From Nibrella saemangeumensis (GTDB lineage Bacteria > Bacteroidota > Bacteroidia > Cytophagales > Spirosomataceae), in NCBI RefSeq assembly GCF_039541915.1, contig NZ_BAABHD010000076.1, forward strand, positions 33,907 through 97,906: a stretch of 64,000 nt of DNA, in the 5' to 3' direction. Numbering within the stretch: position 1 is the first letter of the stretch; every line of letters begins with the position of its first letter. The position numbers were made by a program, and so were the translations under genes. This document shows positions 51,134 to 60,802 of the stretch, piece by piece. The notes under the pieces were generated by a model. That model was not told the DNA's origin and made no database searches. It was given only the letters and a program-made list of their open reading frames with translations.

Positions 51134-51946
51134 GTTCTGGGAGTAGCCCTTGTCAGGTATTTTTGAATAGAGTAAAGAAAGTAATACAACTCAATGTTTA
51201 AGTTAACGCCGTAAAAATTGATTAACTGGTCAGAATCTGCAACGTTTAACCCAACTTCCAAGAGGCAGCCCGTCTACTGGTTAATTTGGCTGAAAGAGTA
51301 TTTGCCGGGCAAAACGTGCAAATAACGGCTTCCGGACAGGCAGATTGCCGAACTGTTAGCGTATGCCGGATCATGGAGTATAAACCCTTAAAAAGTATAG
51401 CCATATTGAAGGACCGCGTTGCTGGGTACGCTTAGGGCGCTGTCGCTGCTGCGGCAAACGGAGGAAGGGAGCTATGCGGCATGATTCATAGCTGTACTAC
51501 TCCATAAACTTACTCAGCAGCACCACTTCCTGACCAATAAGAATCTTGGGTCTGTCAATCTTAATCAGATCTTGAAACACCGCTTTATGTGTCGCCTATT
51601 AGGTATGGAGCTGTATCCATTTACGAGCGTGGGGCCATGCGCGTAGTTGTGGGTACAAATACCGTGTGGTTGTTTCTTGATGAACGGCTACTGGCATCGC
51701 TGCATGGAATCGTATCTGTGGTGCTGGAGGGATTAGCGGAGTTCCTTCACGTAGCGGAGGGAAGTGCTGACCGGACTACCCGATTCGCAGGATAGCTGAA
51801 GATGTAATGCATCGGGTGTTGCACAGACTAGTTCCTGTTAACCACCAGTAACAAACCTACTCAAACTCAACGTTACTGGCTTTGATAGGAGTAACCACTG
51901 TCGGCAAGTGGTGCTCAAGCTTATTAGTAACTAAACTGCTTATGGG
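51134..51946. other. 813-nt stretch holding gene relics
   Basis: Besides the relic at 51422-51484, a minus-strand fragment (51497-51595, AVFQDLIKIDRPKILIGQEV) reads like the end of a decayed gene. A 68-codon plus-strand frame at 51589-51795 (ending EFLHVAEGSADRTTRFAG) is partly protein-like and may be another relic. No full gene is supported. Confidence 0.45.
51422..51484 (+). pseudogene. Relic of an MmeI-like C-terminus
   Basis: The frame encodes LGTLRALSLLRQTEEGSYAA and then TGA. The intact restriction enzyme ends LDTLTALSLLRQTPEGTYAG, so about 15 of 20 residues match and both end the protein. No related sequence precedes it in frame. It is probably the last piece of a deleted second copy. 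Confidence 0.65.
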
Positions 51947-52240
51947 TTACCTATACCTGTTGGAGTAGCTCAACTGCCAGGTTTGCGGGTCAGGTAGTTT
52001 TACCTCTTCAACAGTTTTCTCCTGCTTTACTGCTTCAGCCGGGAATACCAGTAGCCCGACCAGGCACATCACTGCCAGCACGGAAAAACTCACGGCTGTA
52101 GGAGCTATGTCAAAACCCAGATTGGAGATAACTTCTTTAAACCATGGCTGCTGAGGATAAACAAGTTTATAAATTGCCAGTAAAGAAATTGCAAAAAGGC
52201 TAATGAGCGCAGAACGTACTAGTGTCTTTCTTTTTATCAT
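51947..52240 (-). CDS. Small membrane protein, 97 aa
   Basis: Two hydrophobic helices (about 10-27 and 46-69) with a basic N-terminus, then an acidic, polar C-terminus (QEKTVEEVKLPDPQTWQ). No family recognised. The gene is isolated. Confidence 0.6.
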   Translation of the reverse strand: MIKRKTLVRSALISLFAISLLAIYKLVYPQQPWFKEVISNLGFDIAPTAVSFSVLAVMCLVGLLVFPAEAVKQEKTVEEVKLPDPQTWQLSYSNRYR

Positions 52241-52445
52241 ACCGTTGGCGTGGGGAAGCGGAAAGCATGTAGGGATAGGAACAAAGCAGTTTGCAGTTGG
52301 TTCAGGTAAGTTATTAAATGGTTACCTACTGACGATACCGCCTACATATTTGCAGGCAACAAATTATTGTCTTACTCAGAAGACTCTGGAGGCAATGTGA
52401 GCTTTTCGTGAATTGTGCCACCGATGTGCTACCACGAAAAATAAA

Positions 52446-52477
52446 ATAGCCTGTCAATCAACGTGTTGACAGGCTAT
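52446..52477. repeat. Orphan 12-bp hairpin
   Basis: ATAGCCTGTCAA pairs with TTGACAGGCTAT around an 8-nt loop. It stands in the 660-nt gap between the membrane protein and the YceI gene with no gene ending beside it. It could be a terminator of a lost gene or a small RNA. Nothing else is recognised in this gap except the terminator at 52856-52883. Confidence 0.6.
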
Positions 52478-52855
52478 CTGTAACCTAACCTATGAGTTGA
52501 GAACTCTTCAAAGCTTGAAGTCCTAGCCGAACAACTGCTAAAAAATGTATGCTCCAAGTGTTAGAGATAAAACTTTTACAGAAGCGAAGGGCGTAAGACA
52601 GATTGACAGATATTCTCCTTAATTAGCTGCGGGACCATACCTGTCTAACACAAAAAAATAGTGCAACCTCAAAAAGTTGCACCATTGTTGCACCAAATAT
52701 TTGATTATGTGCTGATAACCAGCCCTTTAAGTGCGTTTACAGTATACAGCACTAATATAACGAAAATCTCATGCGTGAAGTTCGTAAAGTTATGTTTTTT
52801 CGGCTGTATACGGCTGTCTATAAGCCGTTCATTATCAATGGCGCATACAAACAAA

Positions 52856-52883
52856 AAGCTCCGGCCTTTTCGGACCGGGGCTT
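52856..52883 (-). terminator. Terminator of the YceI gene
   Basis: AAGCCCCGG pairs with CCGGAGCTT (one G-U pair); read on the minus strand it is followed by TTTTT. Confidence 0.8.
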
Positions 52884-52902
52884 CATTAACAATTTTTAAC
52901 AA

Positions 52903-53448
52903 TTATTTCTGCTTCGTAATCTGGATGCTCAGGGCCAGCTTTACCTCGTCGCTGACCACGACGCCACCGGCTTCGGTCACGGCATCCCACATCAGGCCAA
53001 ACTCCTTGCGCTTGATGGTACCGGTAATTTCAAAACCGGCTTTATGGTTGCCGTAGAAGTCTTCCATCTGCCCGCCGTAGTCCACGTTCAGGACGATAGG
53101 CTTGTTGATACCCCGGATGGTCATGGTGCCGGCCAGTTCGTAACGCTCCTGCCCTACTTTGGTCATCGAGGTAGACTCAAATACCATCTGCGGATGCTCT
53201 TCGGCATGGAAGAAATCGGCCGACTTCAGGTGCCCGTCGCGCTGTTCGTTATTCGTAGTAATGCTGTCGATGTCGGCGGTAAAGTAAACGTTGGCGTTGG
53301 TAAAATCGTCACCTTCCGTTTCCAGGCGACCGTCAAATTTGTTAAACTGACCCGTTACAGTAGACACCATCAGGTGACGTACTTTAAACTGAACCTCAGA
53401 GTGGGTGGGGTCAATGGTCCAGATGGTTTTAGTTGCTACAGTTTCCAT
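52903..53448 (-). CDS. YceI-family protein
   Basis: The 181-residue protein shows the YceI pattern: WTIDPTHSEVQFKVRHLMVS at the start, a lipocalin-like beta-barrel, and VYFTADIDSITTNNEQRDGH. YceI proteins bind isoprenoid-type ligands. No signal peptide is visible, so a cytoplasmic form is likely. The gene stands alone. Confidence 0.9.
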   Translation of the reverse strand: METVATKTIWTIDPTHSEVQFKVRHLMVSTVTGQFNKFDGRLETEGDDFTNANVYFTADIDSITTNNEQRDGHLKSADFFHAEEHPQMVFESTSMTKVGQERYELAGTMTIRGINKPIVLNVDYGGQMEDFYGNHKAGFEITGTIKRKEFGLMWDAVTEAGGVVVSDEVKLALSIQITKQK

Positions 53449-53541
53449 GAGTTAATGGGATTGGTTTAAATTGTAATGACATTTGATGTATATACACGTA
53501 AATTCCTGAAAAGGTTTCCGGCTGCTGCATTTTTTTAATAA

Positions 53542-53569
53542 AAAAAGCGCCGGGGTGCCGGCGCTTTTT
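53542..53569 (-). terminator. Terminator of the VPS10-like gene
   Basis: AAAAAGCGCCGG and CCGGCGCTTTTT pair over 12 bp around a 4-nt loop; both strands have T-runs. Confidence 0.9.
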
Positions 53570-53603
53570 GGTGTCTATCTCAAAACGTTAGCTGCCAGTA
53601 GGG

Positions 53604-56600
53604 CTAGCCATCTGATTTTTTGTAATCATCGAAACTGCGGACGGAGATTTCCGGCAGGTTGTTTTTTGTCAACTGATCGGTAAAAGCTTTGTAGCGGGTA
53701 GTCTTCAGGGTGTCCAGCTGCGACTGAGCAGCTTTTAATTCCGTTTCCAGAACGACCATATTAGCCAGTTGGGCGTTGGAGGGCCGTCCATAGTAACCGG
53801 CCACCTGGCTGTACAGGCTGGCTATTTTCTCGCGCAGCTGTGGTTCGGCCGCTCCTACGTAGTTATCGCCTTTTGTGATTACGAGCTTTTCTTTCAGCGC
53901 AGCCAAGTCTTTCAGCAGGGGATCGGCCACTTTCTTAAGTTTAACGTCCTGTTTAAGCCGTTCGTCGGCCCCCTGGCGCATAGCGTCAATCTGGTCGACC
54001 AGGTAACCCAGCTGCTCGGTCATGTTGTAGAGCTTCATGGTCGATTCGTACTGGGCAATGCGGTCGCCGGCCGAGTGAATAGTGTTCGGATCGGCTTTCA
54101 GGGAAATCTTCGACTCGTAGGTATTGGTGCCTTTGGTCAAAACAATTTTGTAATCGCCTTCCGGCAGGCGAGGAGTTGTAAAGGCACCGAAGGTCAGTGT
54201 CTTTCCCTGAGCCACCTTCGGCCGCTTCAGACGATAATTCCAGTCGACAATGTTAATGCCCTTTGCTTTGCCCGCTGCCAGATCGGCAACCTTCTGTCCG
54301 GACTTATCGAAAATCTCCAGCGACATTTTGCCGAACGTATGGCGGTTCTTGAGATAGTACACCACTTTGGCGGTTTGGCTCGGATTTTGGCCTACATATT
54401 CACTGGCATCTCCCCCCTCGGCAAAACCGGCATCATCGCGCATCACCGTCGGGGCAATGGCGAAGAAGTGAACATCCTTTGCCAGTACCTCTTTACTAAT
54501 CTGCCGTAACGGGCTGATGTCGTCAATGATAATGATTCCGCGTCCGTGGGTAGCCAGCACCAGATCATGCTCGTCGGGATGAATAGCCATATAGTGTACC
54601 GCTACCGCCGGCATGTTATTAGTAAATGGTGACCAGTTCTGTCCGCCGTCCACGGTAACAAACAAGCCAAACTCGGTCCCCAGAAAAAGCAGGTTCGGGC
54701 TGACCAGATCTTCTTTAATATGCCGGGCAAACCCTTTGATGTCGCCAGTGGCGATGGATGTCCAGGTTTTGCCGAGGTCGGTGGTTTTATACACGTGGGT
54801 AGCCATATCGCCCAGGGTATGGCCGTCGAACACGGCATAGCAGGTATTTTTATCGAAGCGGCTGGGCTCCAGATGATATGCCCAGGTGTTTTTAGGTAAG
54901 CCCGGCACATTGGCCACCACATTGGTCCAGGTCTTGCCACCGTCGGTGGTTACCTGCAGGTTGCCATCATCCGTCCCTGCCCAGATCAGGTTTTCGTCCA
55001 TCGGCGACTCCGAGATGGCAAAGATGGTGCAGTGGTTTTCGGCCCCAGAGTTGTCGGCACTCAGCCCGCCCGATTCCTCCTGCTGCTGCTTGGCCGGGTT
55101 GTTGGTCGTCAGGTCGGGCGATACCTTCACCCACGTCTCACCCATATCGTCGGAACGGTGCAGGAATTGGCTGCCCACATAGAGCCGGTCGGGCTTATGC
55201 AGACTGGTGGTCAGGGCAGCATTCCAGTTGAAGCGCAGTTTGGGATCGTTGGCTTCGGCGTAGGGCTTAATGATTTTCACCTGCCGGCGCTCAGTATCGT
55301 ACCGCCAGATGTACTCGGCCCCCTGAATTTCGGAGTACACGATATTGGCTTTGGTCGGATGCCGGAATACCCGGAAGCCATCCCCCTGCCCTACGTTGAA
55401 CCAGTCGCGGTTTTCGATACCGCCGGGGCTGTCAGAAGGGCCATACCATGAGCCATTATCCTGCAAACCGCCGTAGATCTTATACGGCTTCGCGTTATCG
55501 AGGCTGACGTGATAGAACTGCGACAGCGGCAACCCTTTGACCATTTCCAGCACACTCCCCCCGTTATACGACCGGTACAACCCACCGTCGGTGGCCACGT
55601 ACAGCATGTTCGGATTGACGATGTCGAACCAGATATCGTGGATGTCGGAGTGCATAGCGCCCAGGCTGGTAAAGGTCTTGCCCCCATCGCGGCTGATGGA
55701 ACCGCTCAGCCCGGCCTTGCACAGGATATCCGGGTTACGGGGATCAACCACAATGCGGGAGAAGTAGAACGGGCGTACCGTCAGTTCAAAATCACCGTTA
55801 GTGCGTTTCCAGGATGCGCCGGCATCGTCGGAGCGGTACAGGCCGTTGGTCTCGGCCTTTTCAGACTCGATAACGGTGTAGAGAATGTTCGGACTGGAAG
55901 GCGCAATGGCCACGGCAATCCGTCCCAGTTTCCCCGCCGGGAAGCCGTTATGGATCTTGTTCCAGGACTTGCCGCCGTCGGTCGATTTGTACAGGGCACT
56001 TTTCAGGCCACCGGAGTTGAATGACCAGCCGGTTCGGCGGGCCTCCCAGAACGAGGCATACAGTACGTTCGGGTTTTTCGGGTCCATCGCCAGGTCGGCG
56101 CAGCCGGTGTTCTCATCCACGAACAGCACTTTCTCCCAGCTTTTGCCGCCATCGGTCGTTTTGTAGACCCCACGCTCGGCATTAGGGGCCCATAACGCGC
56201 CCAGCACGCCGACGTAGACGGTATTCGGGTTTGCCGGATCGATCTTAATGGCGCTGATCCGCTCCGATTTGGCTAGGCCCAGATTGGCCCAACTCTGCCC
56301 GCCATCGGTGGATTTATAGATACCGTCGCCAATGGAAACGCTGTTGCGGGTCCAGCATTCGCCGGTACCGACCCAGATCACCTGATCCGGACTTTTCGGG
56401 TCAACCGCTACGGCCCCAATGGATTGGACGTGTTTATCGAATAGAGGCTTATAAGTCACTCCGCCGTCGGTCGATCTCCAGACGCCACCGCCGGCCGAGC
56501 CGACGTACATGATGCGGGAGTCGGTCGGGTGGCCTTCCAGGTCAGCAATGCGGCCGCTCATAACGGCCGGGCCAATATGCCGCGCCCGCAATGCACCAAA

Positions 56601-56690
56601 GAGTTCGTCGCCTTTCAGGGAAACGGCGTCCTGGCCATATCCCTGTAGTGTTACAACACACAGTGCCGTGATATAAAGAGACTTTTTCAT
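53604..56690 (-). CDS. Secreted VPS10-like beta-propeller protein
   Basis: Start taken at MKKSLYITALCVVTLQ, giving a signal peptide and 1028 residues. Ten Asp-box (BNR) motifs follow in the propeller region: RSTDGGVTY, KSTDGGQSW, KTTDGGKSW, KSTDGGKSW, RSDDAGASW, RSDDMGETW, TTDGGKTW, KTTDLGKTW and TVDGGQNW among them. The C-terminal ~280 residues form a beta domain (KRPKVAQGKTLTFGAF) and helical end. This architecture is called a VPS10 or glycosyl hydrolase-like exosortase-free propeller in Bacteroidota; an enzymatic role is not established. It is 76 nt downstream of the LolA-like gene with a hairpin between them. Confidence 0.85.
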   Translation of the reverse strand: MKKSLYITALCVVTLQGYGQDAVSLKGDELFGALRARHIGPAVMSGRIADLEGHPTDSRIMYVGSAGGGVWRSTDGGVTYKPLFDKHVQSIGAVAVDPKSPDQVIWVGTGECWTRNSVSIGDGIYKSTDGGQSWANLGLAKSERISAIKIDPANPNTVYVGVLGALWAPNAERGVYKTTDGGKSWEKVLFVDENTGCADLAMDPKNPNVLYASFWEARRTGWSFNSGGLKSALYKSTDGGKSWNKIHNGFPAGKLGRIAVAIAPSSPNILYTVIESEKAETNGLYRSDDAGASWKRTNGDFELTVRPFYFSRIVVDPRNPDILCKAGLSGSISRDGGKTFTSLGAMHSDIHDIWFDIVNPNMLYVATDGGLYRSYNGGSVLEMVKGLPLSQFYHVSLDNAKPYKIYGGLQDNGSWYGPSDSPGGIENRDWFNVGQGDGFRVFRHPTKANIVYSEIQGAEYIWRYDTERRQVKIIKPYAEANDPKLRFNWNAALTTSLHKPDRLYVGSQFLHRSDDMGETWVKVSPDLTTNNPAKQQQEESGGLSADNSGAENHCTIFAISESPMDENLIWAGTDDGNLQVTTDGGKTWTNVVANVPGLPKNTWAYHLEPSRFDKNTCYAVFDGHTLGDMATHVYKTTDLGKTWTSIATGDIKGFARHIKEDLVSPNLLFLGTEFGLFVTVDGGQNWSPFTNNMPAVAVHYMAIHPDEHDLVLATHGRGIIIIDDISPLRQISKEVLAKDVHFFAIAPTVMRDDAGFAEGGDASEYVGQNPSQTAKVVYYLKNRHTFGKMSLEIFDKSGQKVADLAAGKAKGINIVDWNYRLKRPKVAQGKTLTFGAFTTPRLPEGDYKIVLTKGTNTYESKISLKADPNTIHSAGDRIAQYESTMKLYNMTEQLGYLVDQIDAMRQGADERLKQDVKLKKVADPLLKDLAALKEKLVITKGDNYVGAAEPQLREKIASLYSQVAGYYGRPSNAQLANMVVLETELKAAQSQLDTLKTTRYKAFTDQLTKNNLPEISVRSFDDYKKSDG

Positions 56691-56719
56691 AAGGGTAGTG
56701 AAAAGATGGAAACAAAACA

Positions 56720-56750
56720 GCACAGGCCGACTTTATAGGCCGGCCTGTGC
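56720..56750 (-). terminator. Hairpin between LolA-like and propeller genes
   Basis: GCACAGGCCG pairs with CGGCCTGTGC (10 bp, 11-nt loop). No long U-tract follows, so it may be an attenuator or a weak terminator. Confidence 0.6.
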
Positions 56751-56765
56751 ATAAATACCTGCTGA

Positions 56766-57509
56766 TTAACCCTCGTTGGGGAAAGCAAACTCTTTATCGT
56801 CAACCGCAATATTAGTTTCAATTTTATCGGCCGTCATGGAGAAAGCCGTCTGCCCATTCACTTTCTGGGTAATGGAGTAGGGCATAAACAGCCCATTCAC
56901 CTCCTGATAATCGCTCATGAAGGTATCAATCGCGGTCCCTTTGGCCTGTCCTTTCTTCACGTAAGACCGCACCATAATGGGCACATTATCGGCTACGCTG
57001 AAAAAGTAATAACTAACGTTTTCTTCGGCCTTCCCATCCACCATCACGGGTTTTTTGGTAAGTTTGATTTTATGGCATTCTGTCCCTTCAATGGTCTCCT
57101 TACCCTCCAGTTCAGCTTTATACCCTTTTTCTTTATAATTAATAAAGGAATCCTGAAGCTGCGTTTCCTGCTTCAGATTTTCGCTATCCTCAGCCGCCAT
57201 TTTCTCCGGCTTCTGGCTCATGAAGTTGGTTGACCAGCCGGTGGTTCCATCAAACGCCATCTGCACAAATTCCTTACCCTGCACATTCAGTTTCAGGATC
57301 TGTTTGTTAGGCGCTTTCTGGGTCATGAATACCGGAATATCCATACCCTGTACTTTGCCTTTGCCCGTCATGCGAATGCTCTGAAGCGCCAGCCACTTGT
57401 CTTTGCCACCGGTGGCTTCATAATACTTGCTCAGGATCTCATCGACGGTCTGCGCCTGAGCAATAAGGGCTACGAAAAACAGAACTGCCAGTACACTTAC
57501 TTTCTTCAT
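56766..57509 (-). CDS. LolA-like outer-membrane lipoprotein-sorting protein
   Basis: Start taken at MKKVSVLAVLFFVALI, giving a signal peptide and 247 residues. The open half-barrel pattern of beta-strands (MDIPVFMTQKAPNKQI; SVADNVPIMVRSYVKKGQ; NGLFMPYSITQKVNGQ) matches the LolA/DUF4292-type family that moves lipoproteins to the outer membrane. A candidate TAAGTTTG promoter box lies 40 nt upstream. Confidence 0.75.
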   Translation of the reverse strand: MKKVSVLAVLFFVALIAQAQTVDEILSKYYEATGGKDKWLALQSIRMTGKGKVQGMDIPVFMTQKAPNKQILKLNVQGKEFVQMAFDGTTGWSTNFMSQKPEKMAAEDSENLKQETQLQDSFINYKEKGYKAELEGKETIEGTECHKIKLTKKPVMVDGKAEENVSYYFFSVADNVPIMVRSYVKKGQAKGTAIDTFMSDYQEVNGLFMPYSITQKVNGQTAFSMTADKIETNIAVDDKEFAFPNEG

Positions 57510-57550
57510 GGTTTGAGTTAGTTGAAGCTGTTTATTTTCACACAATTACC

Positions 57551-57558
57551 CAAACTTA
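57551..57558 (-). promoter_or_regulatory. Candidate -7 box TAAGTTTG
   Basis: The minus-strand sequence matches TAnnTTTG and lies 42 nt before the LolA-like start. The -33 box is not clear. Confidence 0.5.
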
Positions 57559-57644
57559 CTGAAATCATCCGAAAGTCGTAGCTACTTTTGTGCCCAGCGG
57601 TTACATTTCTTTGATAAACGGCACCCGGCTGAGCCAGCCAACAA

Positions 57645-57674
57645 AAAACCCACAACTAGTGAGTCGTGGGTTTT
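57645..57674 (-). terminator. Terminator after atpG
   Basis: AAAACCCAC pairs with GTGGGTTTT around a 12-nt loop; on the minus strand a run of six T follows. Confidence 0.85.
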
Positions 57675-57699
57675 CAGAACCTGTATGTATAAGATTGGT

Positions 57700-58587
57700 T
57701 TAACCAGCGAGGGCCTCAGCACCACCGACGATTTCGAGAATTTCTTTGGTAATGGCGGCCTGACGGGTCCGGTTGTACACCAGGCGTAACTCCTTCAGCA
57801 GTTCACCGGCATTTTCCGTCGCCTTGTCCATAGCCGTCATCCGGGCACCATTTTCAGAAGCATTGGACTCCAGCACCGCTTTATACAACTGAATCTTCAG
57901 TGTCTTCGGGATCAGTTCGGTTATGATTTCCTCTTCCGATGGCTCAAAGATGTAATTTACATTCGCAGCCTTTGTAGAGGTGGTGTTCGACGGCGTCGAG
58001 ACGATGGGCAGCATCTGCTCCACCCGGATAATCTGCGTCGCCACGTTCTTGAATTCGTTGTAAACGATTTCTACCACATCGTACTGACCGCTGGCGAAGC
58101 GCTGCATGGCATCTTCTGCCGCAGCCCGAACCCGCGCAAAGCTCAGTGAGGTAAACGTATCGACGTAAGTGGTGTTGACTTTAAAACCCCGGCGGGCAAA
58201 TGCTTCGCCACCTTTTTTACCAATGGCCAGAATTTCGACATTACCCCGGCGGGCCTGATCAGCGTAACGTTGGTTTATTACCGCTAAAGCAGCTTTAACC
58301 ACGTTGGTGTTGAACGCTCCGCACAATCCCCGATCCGACGTTACCACGATCAGGAGTACGCGCTCTACCGCCCGTACCCGCTTGTAGGGGCTATCACCGG
58401 CCATCTCAGCACCGGCCGATACCGTACCTAACATTTCGCCCAGTTTCTGGGCATAAGGCCGCATCTGCAGAATGGCATCCTGAGCCCGGCGCAGCTTGGC
58501 CGCAGCCACCATTTTCATGGCTTTGGTAATCTGCTGGGTCGAATTTACGGATGCAATCCGGCTGCGTACTTCTTTTAAACTTGCCAT
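57700..58587 (-). CDS. atpG: ATP synthase F1 gamma subunit
   Basis: The 295-residue protein has the N-terminal helix RSRIASVNSTQQITKAMKMV and the C-terminal helix ELLKELRLVYNRTRQAAITK that together form the rotor shaft. It lies 90 nt after atpA with a long hairpin in between. Length is normal. Confidence 0.97.
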   Translation of the reverse strand: MASLKEVRSRIASVNSTQQITKAMKMVAAAKLRRAQDAILQMRPYAQKLGEMLGTVSAGAEMAGDSPYKRVRAVERVLLIVVTSDRGLCGAFNTNVVKAALAVINQRYADQARRGNVEILAIGKKGGEAFARRGFKVNTTYVDTFTSLSFARVRAAAEDAMQRFASGQYDVVEIVYNEFKNVATQIIRVEQMLPIVSTPSNTTSTKAANVNYIFEPSEEEIITELIPKTLKIQLYKAVLESNASENGARMTAMDKATENAGELLKELRLVYNRTRQAAITKEILEIVGGAEALAG

Positions 58588-58607
58588 AGTTTAGTGTGCA
58601 GTAGGCA

Positions 58608-58667
58608 GTGTGCAGCAGGCAGCAGGAGTGTGCATTTATTGCGTACTGCCTGCTGCCTGCTGCGCAC
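58608..58667. repeat. Long 19-bp hairpin between atpA and atpG
   Basis: A 19-base arm at 58608-58626 (GTGTGCAGCAGGCAGCAGG) pairs with 58649-58667 with one G-U pair, around a 22-nt loop. Similar GTGTGCAGTAGGCAG units precede it as a direct repeat. It looks like a repetitive extragenic palindrome and may protect or attenuate the atpAG mRNA. Confidence 0.8.
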
Positions 58668-58677
58668 TGAGAACTAG

Positions 58678-60255
58678 TTATGCGTAACGTGAAGCGAGAT
58701 CAGAAACTACTTTCTTGATCGTAGCCGTTGTCTCGTCGTCGAGTTTACCGGCGCGGAGTGAATCAAGGGCGCTGCGGTGCTGCGAATCCATGATCATGGC
58801 AAACTCTTCTTCAAACGCCCTCACTTTGTTCACCGGCACGCGGTCCAGCAGACCGGTGGTCGATGCGTAGATGATAGCTACCTGCCGCTCAACCGGTACC
58901 GGCGAGTATTGAGGCTGCTTCAGGATTTCCTGGTTCCGGCGACCCCGCTCGATGGTCAGCTTAGTCGAGGCATCGAGGTCAGAGCCGAATTTGGCAAAGG
59001 CTTCGAGTTCGCGGAACTGCGCCTGATCCAGCTTCAGCGTACCGGCCACCTTCTTCATCGACTTGATCTGGGCGTTACCACCCACGCGCGATACCGAGAT
59101 ACCTACGTTGATGGCCGGCCGGATTCCGGAGTTGAAGAGGTTGGTTTCGAGGAAGATCTGACCGTCGGTAATCGAGATTACGTTGGTCGGAATATAGGCA
59201 GAAACGTCACCAGCCTGGGTTTCGATGAGTGGCAGGGCCGTCAGCGAACCACCACCCTTCACTTTACCCTGCAGTGAGGGCGGCAGGTCGTTCATCTGGG
59301 CGGCAATGGCGTCGTTGTTTACAATCTTGGCGGCCCGCTCCAGCAGGCGGCTGTGCAGGTAGAATACGTCGCCAGGGTAGGCTTCGCGTCCGGGAGGACG
59401 ACGCAGCAGCAGCGATACTTCGCGGTAGGCAACGGCCTGCTTCGAGAGGTCATCGTAGACCACCAGGGCCGGACGGCCTGTATCGCGGAAATATTCACCG
59501 ATGGCGGCACCCGTAAACGGCGCAAAGAACTGCATCGGCGACGGGTCAGACGCACCAGCCGCTACGATTACCGTATACGCCATGGCACCCGCCCGGCGCA
59601 GCGTGGCTTCTACCTGCTTGATGGTAGAGGCTTTCTGACCGCAGGCTACGTAGATACAGTAAACCGGTTCGCCTTTTTCGTAAAATTCCCGCTGGTTGAT
59701 AATGGTATCAATGGCCACGGCGGTTTTACCCGTCTGACGGTCACCGATGATTAGCTCACGCTGGCCCCGGCCGATGGGGATCATGGCGTCGATCGCCTTA
59801 ATACCCGTCTGAAGCGGCTCCGTTACCGGCTGACGATAGATAACCCCCGGTGCTTTGCGCTCCAGTGGCATCTCAAAGGTTTCGCCCTGAATCGGTCCCA
59901 GACCGTCAATCGGATCACCCAGTGTATTGACCACACGGCCCAGGATACCTTCGCCTACGCGGATAAAAGCAATCCGGTTGGAACGTTTTACCGTGGCACC
60001 CTCTTTGATTTCACTGTAGTCGCCCAGCAATACGGCGCCGACGTTATCTTCTTCCAGGTTCAGCGCTAATGCCTGCAAACCGTTTTCGAACGTGAGCAGC
60101 TCACCGGCCTGCACCTTCGACAAGCCATAGATACGCGCCACACCGTCGCCAATTTGCAGTACCGTACCGACTTCTTCCAGTTCGGCTTCGGTACGAGCGT
60201 TGGACAACTGCTCGCGGAGAATGGCTGATACCTCGTCGGGTCTTACGGATACCAT
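58678..60255 (-). CDS. atpA: ATP synthase F1 alpha subunit
   Basis: The 525-residue protein shows the beta-barrel N-terminus, P-loop GDRQTGKT at 171-178, and the alpha-subunit signature region SLLLRRPPGREAYPGDVFYL. Only atpG follows; the other F1Fo genes (B, E, F, H) are not beside it. The start is ATG (MVSVRPDEVSAIL). Confidence 0.98.
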   Translation of the reverse strand: MVSVRPDEVSAILREQLSNARTEAELEEVGTVLQIGDGVARIYGLSKVQAGELLTFENGLQALALNLEEDNVGAVLLGDYSEIKEGATVKRSNRIAFIRVGEGILGRVVNTLGDPIDGLGPIQGETFEMPLERKAPGVIYRQPVTEPLQTGIKAIDAMIPIGRGQRELIIGDRQTGKTAVAIDTIINQREFYEKGEPVYCIYVACGQKASTIKQVEATLRRAGAMAYTVIVAAGASDPSPMQFFAPFTGAAIGEYFRDTGRPALVVYDDLSKQAVAYREVSLLLRRPPGREAYPGDVFYLHSRLLERAAKIVNNDAIAAQMNDLPPSLQGKVKGGGSLTALPLIETQAGDVSAYIPTNVISITDGQIFLETNLFNSGIRPAINVGISVSRVGGNAQIKSMKKVAGTLKLDQAQFRELEAFAKFGSDLDASTKLTIERGRRNQEILKQPQYSPVPVERQVAIIYASTTGLLDRVPVNKVRAFEEEFAMIMDSQHRSALDSLRAGKLDDETTATIKKVVSDLASRYA

Positions 60256-60300
60256 ATAAGTTGATGGATCTTTGTTTTAAGATTGTTCTAATTTCGGCCG

Positions 60301-60308
60301 CAAAGATA
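60301..60308 (-). promoter_or_regulatory. Candidate -7 box TATCTTTG of atpAG
   Basis: Minus-strand TATCTTTG matches TAnnTTTG 46 nt before atpA; a T-rich tract lies about 20 nt further upstream, where the -33 TTTG box is expected. This would make atpA the first gene of its transcript. Confidence 0.6.
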
Positions 60309-60802
60309 GCGCTAAAATCTTATAAAACCGATTGAAGTCTGAAAAACAAAGCCGAAAAGTTAGATTTTTCTAATAAATCAGGTTGGTTCATACAAGAGCC
60401 CTGCCAGCAGCTGTTTGGAGCCATTCCTAAGTGACTGTCAACAAAAAAGGCGACGGCCTTTCCCAGCCTTAGCCCCCGCCCCGCCGGCCAGTAGTATCCG
60501 ATTTCTTGGACTTTGCGTCCTTATTGTCCAGGCCCCGGTTATGCCGTTGATGGGTTAGATTTGACCGCTCAAACTGATATGCCTTCATTAGCCACAATTC
60601 TGTTTTTGGGGTTTGGACTTTGCTACTAAGATTTGTTACTTTACCTGATGCAAAGCCCGGAAACCTGCCAGTAGCGCCGGGCCGGGCTAATCCTGAGCCA
60701 ACGGCTATTTATTTCGTCCGCTCAGGCGATTACCAAACTTTTTATACTCTATTTTACGTTTTGTCAGTAAATCACTCTAATTATAATCTGAATTTCTTTC
60801 GC
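60309..60802. other. Divergent intergenic region between atpA and FKBP genes
   Basis: The stretch holds the promoter regions of both genes. An open frame upstream of the FKBP start (from 60620) adds 61 residues that lack a protein-like pattern. No RNA gene is recognised. Confidence 0.5.
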
